This document shows positions 1 to 8,700 of a stretch of DNA of 32,916 nt, one piece after another. Under the pieces are notes generated by a model. The model had not been told where the DNA came from. It did no database searches and worked only from the letters and a program-made list of their open reading frames with translations. The position numbers and the translations under genes were made by a program. The stretch spans positions 1 to 32,916 of the forward strand of contig CALUXW010000018.1 of the NCBI GenBank assembly GCA_944324865.1, given 5' to 3'. The DNA is from Candidatus Gastranaerophilales bacterium (GTDB lineage Bacteria; Cyanobacteriota; Vampirovibrionia; Gastranaerophilales; Gastranaerophilaceae). How positions within the stretch are numbered: position 1 is the stretch's first letter; each line of letters opens with the position of its first letter.

Positions 1-202
1 GCGTTCTGTCAAGCCCGCCGCAGCAAGCAACATTATATGTAATTGAGTTCATTCCGCCAATTGATGAAGCTGTTCCCTGAGCTTTGGCAAGTATTAAATT
101 TCCCGAACTGTCAATTAATGCCTGATAACTTGATTTATCTTTTGCATTAGGCTTGTAATTTCCCGCCGTCCAATGCCCTATAACATATAATACTTTTGAC
201 AT
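1..202 (-). CDS. N-acetylmuramoyl-L-alanine amidase endolysin, partial
   Basis: The first 67 codons are present; the gene runs off the left edge of the window. The ATG at 202 gives a protein starting MSKVLYVIGHWTAG. The GHWTAG motif carries the His that is the first zinc ligand in the amidase_2/T7-lysozyme (PGRP) fold. It is followed by a YQALIDSSGNL strand and a MNSITYNVACCGG segment typical of phage endolysins. It would cleave the amide bond between N-acetylmuramic acid and L-alanine in peptidoglycan at lysis. No signal peptide is seen, so a holin should be needed, and two small membrane-type genes lie immediately upstream in the same operon. The later zinc ligands are outside the window, so activity cannot be judged. 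The family call is confident. Confidence 0.85.
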   Translation of the reverse strand, partial: MSKVLYVIGHWTAGNYKPNAKDKSSYQALIDSSGNLILAKAQGTASSIGGMNSITYNVACCGGLDRT

Positions 203-204
203 GG

Positions 205-453
205 CTATAACTCCTTGTGCTGTGCAAGCGTATTTATTATTTCTCTTTGTCCGCGTTTAAGTTCTTTGAAATCTTCTTTGATATCATCTTTGAAACATTG
301 AAAAACCTGCAGAGAAACAAATTTTTTATCTGCATCGGATAATATTTCCCTGTGTTTTTTCTCAAGTTTTTCGGGCGTTACAAAGATATTAAACTGGACA
401 AAAAACCCCAGAACCGCTATTATTATCACGGCATACGGCAAATATTCAATCAT
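205..453 (-). CDS. Small membrane protein, candidate holin or spanin
   Basis: 82 residues with one strongly hydrophobic segment at about residues 4-25, then a charged Lys/Glu-rich helix (about 28-80) likely to form a coiled coil. One N-terminal transmembrane segment with a cytoplasmic or periplasmic helical tail fits small phage holins, XhlA-type proteins or an i-spanin. The stop codon (TAG, 205-207) lies 3 nt from the endolysin ATG, and the start overlaps the end of the preceding 101-aa gene by 8 nt, so the three are probably translated together as a lysis cassette. No specific family is recognised; the lysis role is inferred from topology and position. Confidence 0.6.
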   Translation of the reverse strand: MIEYLPYAVIIIAVLGFFVQFNIFVTPEKLEKKHREILSDADKKFVSLQVFQCFKDDIKEDFKELKRGQREIINTLAQHKEL

Positions 454-751
454 TCTGCGCTACCTCTTTATTGAGAAGTTTTGCTGCCTGAGTTAATTTA
501 TTTCCTACCGCCTCAATTATTGCAATTCCAAGTTTAAACCCTTGCAGATGTCGATTTCTTTTCTCGGGGTCATCTGTTGATTTAATTTTTTCAAGTAAAT
601 CATTAAGATTTTCAATTACATCATTTGCCTTTTTATCAAAGGCCTCGTAACTTCTTTTGATAATTGCGGGAATAATTTTGTTTTCAACAAGCTCTTTTAT
701 AAGCGGCAATACCCATGCCAAAAGACCTGCCAAAATTTCTTTGTAATTCAT
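446..751 (-). CDS. Small amphipathic protein of the lysis cassette
   Basis: 101 residues, unrecognised. The N-terminus (MNYKEILAGLLAWVLPLIKEL) is hydrophobic to amphipathic and could be a short membrane or membrane-surface helix. The rest is charged and helical. The start is preceded by a good ribosome binding site (AAAGGATG, spacing about 6). It lies between the tail fibre gene and the holin-like gene and overlaps the latter by 8 nt, so a lysis or membrane role is plausible. It could equally be a small virion or host-interaction protein. Confidence 0.5.
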   Translation of the reverse strand: MNYKEILAGLLAWVLPLIKELVENKIIPAIIKRSYEAFDKKANDVIENLNDLLEKIKSTDDPEKRNRHLQGFKLGIAIIEAVGNKLTQAAKLLNKEVAQND

Positions 752-774
752 AAATTACATCCTTTCTTTTTTAT

Positions 775-805
775 GTACAAAAAATAGCGTATAGCGCCTG
801 ATAAA
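775..805 (-). terminator. Weak possible terminator between tail fibre and lysis genes
   Basis: Reading on the minus strand after the tail fibre stop, a short GC stem (GGCG / CGCT around a CTATA loop) is followed by ATTTTTTG. The stem is only about 4 bp, so this would attenuate at best. The 84-nt gap also has AT-rich stretches but no convincing promoter. Confidence 0.25.
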
Positions 806-835
806 ATAATTGGATATTTTTATATAAAATTCTTT

Positions 836-2731
836 CTAAGATTCAACTTCCGGAGGCAAATCCGCTTCGGGTTCAGAGAAGCAGTTAACCATCATGAATG
901 TATCATCATTTGAAAAATTATAATAAAGGGTTACAAGATAGCGTCCAGAGCCTAAAGAGCCTATTTTGTCGCCTGATAGTTTTACTTTTGAATAATCAGG
1001 AGCTTTAATATCGATAATTACTTCCTGCTCGGTATAAATGCTTAAATAAAAAATTCCCATACCGCTTTTGGGAAAATTTACATCCTTTTTTAAAAAGTAA
1101 GTTTGATCGTAGGAAGTTTTACCAAGGTCATAGAACTTATTTGACAGATTTAATTCAATTGTATTTGTATAAATAAGTTCAAGTTCGCAATTTTGACTTT
1201 TCCCCGTTATACTCTTTGAAAAATCGTCATTAAAACCGTTTGAGTTGTATTCGTAGTTGTTGATTGTTGCAATAGAGCCTGATTTTTTATAATCCGCAAA
1301 AGGAACAATATTTTTATTTTCCCACTCGGTTTGTTCTTCATATTTTGCCTTTGTCTGCCTTATCGGACTTGCCGTATTAATCCAGAGGCAGGGAAGCCGG
1401 GAACTTGAGATATTTGCAGGCTGATTATCCGCATATTTAATGCTTTTAAATGCCTCAATATGTCCGTTCTCATCAATTCCAAAATATATTGTTGTGTTTG
1501 TATCAACAGGCTCATCCGGCACGCTTGCAAGTGTTTTAAACGTTTTTGTATAACCGTTTGCAAATGTAACCACGGCGGGATTTTCTTCTGAAATATTAAA
1601 TCCATAATCGTATAAAATGCCATCAGCAGCCCCGAGATTAATACATAAAGGTGCAAGCCCGAAAAATCCCGCCCCTGCTTCACCGCCTCCGCTTAATTCT
1701 TTTATAAACTCTATGCCGTCTTCGTTGATGTTGGACAATGAACAATCAAGTGGATTTCCAACGGCGCTTGCCGTGTTTTGCGCCACCTGCGCCCAGTGTC
1801 TGGCTGAGTATGTGTTATTTTCAACAGGTGCATTAAAATCATTCTGGGCATATTTTTTGGCTAAATCCGCAGATGCAGCCGCCTCTGAAACATTAACATT
1901 TATATTTTCTGCCAGATTTTCAATATCTTCAATTGCCTGTGCTTTATCTGCAGCTATGGCATCTTTTGCACTTTCAAGGGTCTGAGATATTATATTTTGT
2001 GCACTTATAGAATCTTGCTCAATTGTATTTAATGCGGAGTTTAGTTCGTTATTTATTTGAGATGCCGCATTTAATGTTTTTGTGTTGATTTCACCAATTG
2101 CGCCGAGCTTTTTTTCTTCTATTTTCTCCTGAGCCTGATATGTTTTGTTTTGAATATCAAATGCCGTATTAATCGCAAGTTCTTCGATTTCATCGGCTTT
2201 TTCTTCTGCGGTATTTGCACACTGTATTGCCGTATTTGCCGCATTTTCCGCCTTGCCTGCCGAATTTGCGGCGCTGATTTGTGCCTGCTGCAGTGATGAT
2301 ACAAGTTCATCCGGGCTTATATCCGACCCCTCTTGAATTTTAACCGAGCGTTCCACGCCTCTGTTTAAAATTTTTATAAGCTTGACAATATAATCAAAAG
2401 TTTTTTCCAAAATATTCATATCAAGCTTATCAGATGTACCAAAGGGTGTTGCCTGTTCAATAGGAAGTGATAAAAATAACGATATTACTTCATCCTCGCC
2501 AAGAGTGCTGTACAAAGAGCCCTCGAGCGGAAAAATTATATATCCGCCGTTTTCGTTTCCTATGCCGTGTATGGAGTAGTCAACATTTAAAACAAGCTGC
2601 GTTTGCCTGCCGTATTTATCGGTATGCATAACAATAAGCTGATTCTCATTTTCAATTGTCAAATCGTAATCAAACTGCACAGCGGAATTATTCCCGCTGT
2701 AATTATTGAACGGGGGTATATCGGGTATCAT
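836..2731 (-). CDS. Tail fibre protein with T7-type N-terminal domain
   Basis: 631 residues. Residues about 15-150 match the T7 tail-fibre N-terminal domain (VQFDYDLTIENENQLIV, YGRQTQLVLNVDYSI, then TSDKLDMNILEKTFDYIVKLI), which attaches the fibre to the tail. Residues about 150-310 are Ala/Glu/Asn-rich heptad-like helix, presumably the trimeric shaft, ending in the common fibre motif YSARHWAQVAQ. The C-terminal half (about 330-631) is beta-rich and unrecognised, as expected for a fast-evolving receptor-binding part. The start has AAAGGAAA upstream. It is transcribed after the giant virion protein gene and before the lysis genes. Receptor and binding specificity cannot be inferred. Confidence 0.85.
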   Translation of the reverse strand: MIPDIPPFNNYSGNNSAVQFDYDLTIENENQLIVMHTDKYGRQTQLVLNVDYSIHGIGNENGGYIIFPLEGSLYSTLGEDEVISLFLSLPIEQATPFGTSDKLDMNILEKTFDYIVKLIKILNRGVERSVKIQEGSDISPDELVSSLQQAQISAANSAGKAENAANTAIQCANTAEEKADEIEELAINTAFDIQNKTYQAQEKIEEKKLGAIGEINTKTLNAASQINNELNSALNTIEQDSISAQNIISQTLESAKDAIAADKAQAIEDIENLAENINVNVSEAAASADLAKKYAQNDFNAPVENNTYSARHWAQVAQNTASAVGNPLDCSLSNINEDGIEFIKELSGGGEAGAGFFGLAPLCINLGAADGILYDYGFNISEENPAVVTFANGYTKTFKTLASVPDEPVDTNTTIYFGIDENGHIEAFKSIKYADNQPANISSSRLPCLWINTASPIRQTKAKYEEQTEWENKNIVPFADYKKSGSIATINNYEYNSNGFNDDFSKSITGKSQNCELELIYTNTIELNLSNKFYDLGKTSYDQTYFLKKDVNFPKSGMGIFYLSIYTEQEVIIDIKAPDYSKVKLSGDKIGSLGSGRYLVTLYYNFSNDDTFMMVNCFSEPEADLPPEVES

Positions 2732-2747
2732 TTATGTTTCCTTTCTT

Positions 2748-5700
2748 TTAATCTTCGCCGGCTGCTTTTCTTGCCTGATAATCCGAGTATCCCAGAAGCT
2801 TCATTACTCCTTTGCCTGTTTCTCCTTCATAAAAATCAATTGCGGAACTTCCCATATTAACAATGGTTGAAGCGGGAATACCTGTTGCGGCGTCTGTTAT
2901 ATCGGTCATTGCATTAAGCCAGGTATCAAGTTCAATGCCTTCTAATCCGTCTTTTTGCGCTTCGAGAATTAATTTATTTATATCGCGTGGTATTTTATCA
3001 AGACCTTTTGCGGAATTTAAAACAGGTTTTTCAAGCAAAGCATTTAAAATTGCCTGATAAATACTTCCGATAAAAATAATTGACTGGGAATTTAAATCAA
3101 AAACTGACATAATTGCTTCATTCGCAAATTCTTCCCACTCGCCTGCCGCTAAACCCAGAATCCAGACATAGGGGTTTGCAACCATACGGTATAAGAAATT
3201 ATTGAAAACCGTATAAATTAAAACGGTTTTTATCATCTGCCCCCTGCTTATATCACCGTTAGCCCGTGCTATTATGACGTCGGCCGCCTTTCTGAAATAC
3301 TGGTTTGTTGTATTTTGAAATGCATAATACAATCTGAAAATCGGGTTATTGCTTCTTTGAAATTCGCTTAGCGATGATGTTGTAGCTGCCTGCTGTGCCC
3401 TGCTTACTTCCAATACAAATTCCTTGAAGGCTTCCTCTCCGCTCATTCCTTTTGTGTTTATAAGATAATCGACATAAGGTTTACCGCCGAAGATAATAGC
3501 GCCCATATCGCCCAGTTTCACATTCAGCGAAAAGAAATCGATAAATTTTTTGCTTTTTGCAAATCTTGAAGTTTCAACAATGCGTGCAAGTGCTTCATTT
3601 TGCGAACCCGAGCCGAAACGCTGTTTTAAATAATCGTTTTGCATCATAAATTTTATTGTTTTGCGCGGTGTTAAAAGACATTGCAAAAAACCGCCAAACC
3701 ACAAGGCAGATGGCATTTTATCTGCAAAATTTATAACGGACACAAGCTGTGTAACGGTAATTTTCGGCTTTAGCGTGATTGTCGTACCTATAATATTATT
3801 TACAATTTTATTTAAAACACTGTCCAGCGCGCCAAGACGCTGAGCGCGATTGGTATATGAACAGTCCGCAATTTGTTTTAAGAAGCTTTCGTATGCTTCT
3901 GTGCCGTATTTTTCGGATATCGCAACGGCAACACTTCTGTCTTTAAATACTTTATTTAGTTTTGTAAGTTTATCTTCAAGAAGTATAAGCGCATTTGCCT
4001 TTTCGATGTGATTAAAAAGCGTTTGAAGCGGGTTAGTAAGTTTAACAGGTATTTTGGCACTGTTACTTCTTGATTTTGTAAAGCCGGGCGATGTGCTTTG
4101 TTCCGAGTATTGATTAAACATATCAAGTTCTCGCACAACATCTGCAGCTACGGGAAAATAATTTTTAGCGCGCGGCATATCAATACCGTATTTTTTAATG
4201 TATACTTTGTTTATTTCATTATAATAACTTGAAGCACTTCTTTGCAGAACATCACCTATTTTAATATCTTCATAGTCAAGCAAGCTCATTATTCTGTCAT
4301 AACCGCCCTGTCCGAACATATTTAAAAGCCTTTCTTTTATCAGAGGATTTTTTGAATAAATATAAGCCTGTATTATTTGCATTTTGTTTAGCTCAATATC
4401 TTTAGGGCGTTTTAGGGAATAATCCTTAAATGTGTATTTTTCGTTTAATTTTTCAAAAATCTTATCATCTACAAAAAACGGTTTAACATTCAATATTTTT
4501 GCAATATTCCTTAATATGTCCTGTTTTTCAATATATGATTTTGTCTGCGCCTGTGTTTCCTCATAGAGGATTGAATATTCATCAATAAATTTCTTATCAA
4601 GAAAAAGATTTATAAAGCTCTCCAGATTTGCAAATTTAGTATAGAGTTTTGTTATTGCTTTTGCGGGCTTTTTATTTTCAAGTCTGTTCAATACCATATC
4701 AATAGCGCGGTTGTTCTCAATTCTGCCGTTAAAATCCGCCTCATCTTTAGATAATTTCCCCTGCAGTTTTGCAAAAACGATATCGGCATATAAATCGGAA
4801 AGAAAATCAGAAGATATGTACGTTTGTCCATAAGCTTTATATGTAACAAATTTTCTTGTGATTTTATCTTCAAAACTCATTGTTTCGCGCTCATCTTCAC
4901 CCATGGCGCTAAATTCTTCCTGCATTTGCGCATACATGGTTTCTGCCTGCTCAATGTTTAAACGGTTAATTGTGCACAGTTTTTCAAAGAGTTTATTTGT
5001 TGCGTAATTGTATTTTCCGCGAGTTCTGCCGTTTGTTTTGATATTCTTTGTTGAGCGTAATTCATCCTGTATGCGCCTTGATATGTCGCGTCTTGTGCTC
5101 ATATCTTCAAGACACTGTGCAAAGTCCATAATCTCATCAATATTGTTTTTGAGCTGTTCAACATTTTCAATATTAACAATTTTATTTAAAATTCTGTTTC
5201 TGTCAGAGTATGAAAGAAAATTAAGAGATTTTAAAAGTGCGGCCGCTATATTTTTGTATTCCTGTACGCCGTTTGTATTTCTTAATTTGTCTGCATTATT
5301 TAAAAGAATTTCCTTTGTCTGTTCAAATTTATTCAAGTATTCGAAACGCTCAATCTCGTTTGTATCATGCACCCACTTTTCGCCATAATCGTTTTGTACA
5401 ATTTGCGGGACACTTTCAAGCCATTCATAGTATGCAAGCAGAACAATTGTCCTATCATCCGGGTTTTTGCTTTTTTCATACTCGTTTAAAATATATTGAT
5501 ATTGCAATTCTGCTTCCTGCAGCTCGTAGTACTCCTCATTTGTTTTAAGCCAGAGTTTATTTACTATAACATCGTAAGCCTGGCGTACAAGTTCGGCATC
5601 TGCGCCGGCTTCATCATTTTCATAGCTTACCCCCCTGTCGCTGAAAAATTCAAGCCAGGCAGGGTCAAATCCGCTAACCGTAATTTTATCATCGACTTTA

Positions 5701-8700
5701 TCAAGCGAATTAAATATACGCTCTTTCTTTGTGCGCATTGCTTTTGTGTTTGAACTGCTTTCAAGAACGCTTTTAAGCCATTTGGGATTTCTGTTTATTC
5801 CCGTTGAAAGAATGCTGTATGCGGCTTCTCTGTGCCTTAACTGTTCTTCCGTGGGCTTGTATTTTGCCAGAGAATAATATTTTGCTTTTTCTATTATTTC
5901 AGCGGATTTTTTCTTTTGTTCTTCAAAATCTTCATCGCCAAAAAGCTTATCAAATACCCGCTTTGCTTCTTTTGAAAGCTTAATGCTTGTTGTGCCTTCA
6001 ATAGTCGTATAGATATCTTTAAGCCAATTTGCAAATCTTTCAAACACCTGCTTTAATTTGCTTGTGGGCGCTTTACCGCTCATAAGGTATGCTTCAAATC
6101 CTTGTGCAAATTTTTCATGCTGGGCGTAAGTATATTCTCTGCCGTTATATTTGAGCCATTTATTAACGGTTAAGAGCATTTCACGGGCTTTAATATTTTT
6201 TGGACTTTCCATAATCAGAGTTTGCAAAAACAGATGTGCAAACTCATGCAGCATTGTTGATTTATCCGCCTTGCCTGAAACAAGGTCTATAACACTCTGT
6301 CTTATATTCCCGTCTTCATCTTTAAAAAAGCTTATTGAGCCTCTTGAATCAGTATTGTTTTGCAAACTTTCATACTCGCCCTGATAATATCTGTCAGGCG
6401 TGTAAGGCTTGAATTTAGGCTGTACATCTGTTATAATATTAATGAGGCGAATGCTCGAGAAAGTGGTTTTTGTACCGCTTGAGATAGCCTCATTTTTTAT
6501 CCAGTTGTCAATGTTTTTTTCGCTGTCAATAAAGGCTGTTGTAATAAGCGGATTGTTTTTTGGAAAGGTTTCCAGTACAACACCGTATGTATTATTTTCT
6601 CCCTGAATTTTTAATAATACGGGTTTACCGTTGAATCTGGGCTTTTGCCCGCTCGGGGCAGCTTGTGAAACGCTGTCTATATTGCTTAGAAGTTCCTGCC
6701 ATTGTTCGGATTGAAGAGAATGTCTTTTTTGACCGTGTAAAATTGTATCATGGGGTATTCTTAAATTCAGTCCGTCATTTGTAAGGTAATTGAACTGCTC
6801 TTTTTCTTTTGTATCTTTGGGTTTGGATACAACATCGCTATAAAATTTTGAAAAATCTTTAAATCTGCTTGCCCGCATTGCGGATTGACGGTAGACTACT
6901 CTATTTTCAAGTCCTCTCCGCTCGGGTCTTTGAACCAGCTTGTTTCGCCCTTGAATTTGGCTTTGCTCAGATTGAAGTCCTCTTTTTTGAAGTGCCAGAT
7001 TGATTTCTTTTGTCGTGATTGACTTTGGTTTTTGTCCGTATTCGACTTCTGTTGAAATCGCTTCATAGCTTGCAAATAGTCCTTTCTCTTTCATTGTAAC
7101 ATAGTTTTGGGCAGGCTTCATTCCTACTTCATTTACTATATATTCAATAGGCACAAGTCTGCCTGTTTTCCTGAATCTGTTTACGGCTCTATCTACTGCA
7201 ATTTCTACGGGTAAATGAACGAGCCTTAAATGTACGTCATACCCTGCGCCGCTCAAGCTTTTATGCTTTTCCATAATAGATTTTTCACTTTTGCCGACTA
7301 TTGGCAAAATAACATTGTCGCCGTTCATTATGGCGTTTTCAAGCACTTTGTTTGCTATGTACTGGCTTTCTTCATGCACCTGGTCCGCCCTTGTTCCGTT
7401 GCTTTTAATAAATTCAGGCAATTGTTCTTTTGCCATATCGCTGTCAATGATTAAGCCGCCTGTTTCTTCCTTCAACGGGTCTGCCATTGAGGATTTACCG
7501 CTTGCAGGTAAGCCGATAACCAGATATGCCTGCCTATCCTTATTTTTAGCGCCGCTGCCGTATAAATCTTTCGCGATATTGTTTCTTAACTCCTGTCTTT
7601 CGTCCGTGTTAATTTCAATAGTAGGAGGCAGCAAGCCTTCTTCCTTCATGCGTTCTTGTTCTGCCAGAACCTCTGCTATATCGGGATATTTTAACCGCCA
7701 ATTTGTAATGCTGTTCTGATGCGCGGATTGATAATAAATATTTGGATTATTTTCATCAAATGTGCCCTGATTATCAATAGATTTAATTTGTTCGGGGTTA
7801 AAAACAATGTAATGAGTTGTGTTTGGCGGTATGTTCATATTGAATTTTTGTGATACGGAATTATCTATAATACCGTCATATCCAAGCATTTCAACAATTC
7901 TTCTTGCCGCTTCATTTGCAGTAAGCTCGCCCGTTTGATAATCTTCAAGATAGAGTTCGTTAAGTTTTGATTTTAAATCTTCAAGCCGTATTCCGCCTTC
8001 ATAAACAGAATCAAACAAAACCTGTTTTACATTTTGAATATCGGAATAATCCAGTAAATCGCCGAGAGCATTATCAATATCGTAAGCAAGATTTTGCAAT
8101 GCTTCATCTTTAAGTTCGTATTTTGCATTTTTATAATCGGAGTAATCCTCATACTCATCTTCCGAAATATTAATGTCATCAAAAATATCAGTTAAAAGCC
8201 ACGTGGCATTATCGCCGACATAACAGGGGTTATTCATTTTTAAATAGCAGCTGAATTTATGCGGTTCTCCTCTTAGTTGTGCTTCTGCCAGTTTTTCCGC
8301 TTCTTCGTAATTAAGATTTTTATCTTCTTTCTGCAGTTTTTCAGCCAGTCTTTCGACCTTTATTTCAAAATCCGGGCCGCCGTCATAATAATTATCCTTA
8401 ACATCATATTCACTGTCGCTGAAATAGAATCCTGCACCCATATTGCCTTCGGGCGATGCTTTGTCTTTATCAAAAGTATTAAATGTTTGCACTGAACCAT
8501 GGTAGACTATAAGCGGTTTTCCCGCTTCATCAACCACATGTGAATTATCAAACCAGTTTTTAAAATATATGCTCTCCGTGCCTTTTTCGTTCCATTCTTT
8601 TATTGCTTCCCGTATATTTTCATTTCTTGCGCCTGCCGTATAAACGGGTTGAAATTGTGTCTGTATTTGTTTAATGTCATTATTTTGATATGCAATATCA

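Noticed and set aside
836..2731. Diversity-generating retroelement acting on the tail fibre, as in BPP-1
   Set aside because: No reverse transcriptase, template repeat or adenine-biased variable repeat is seen in the window.
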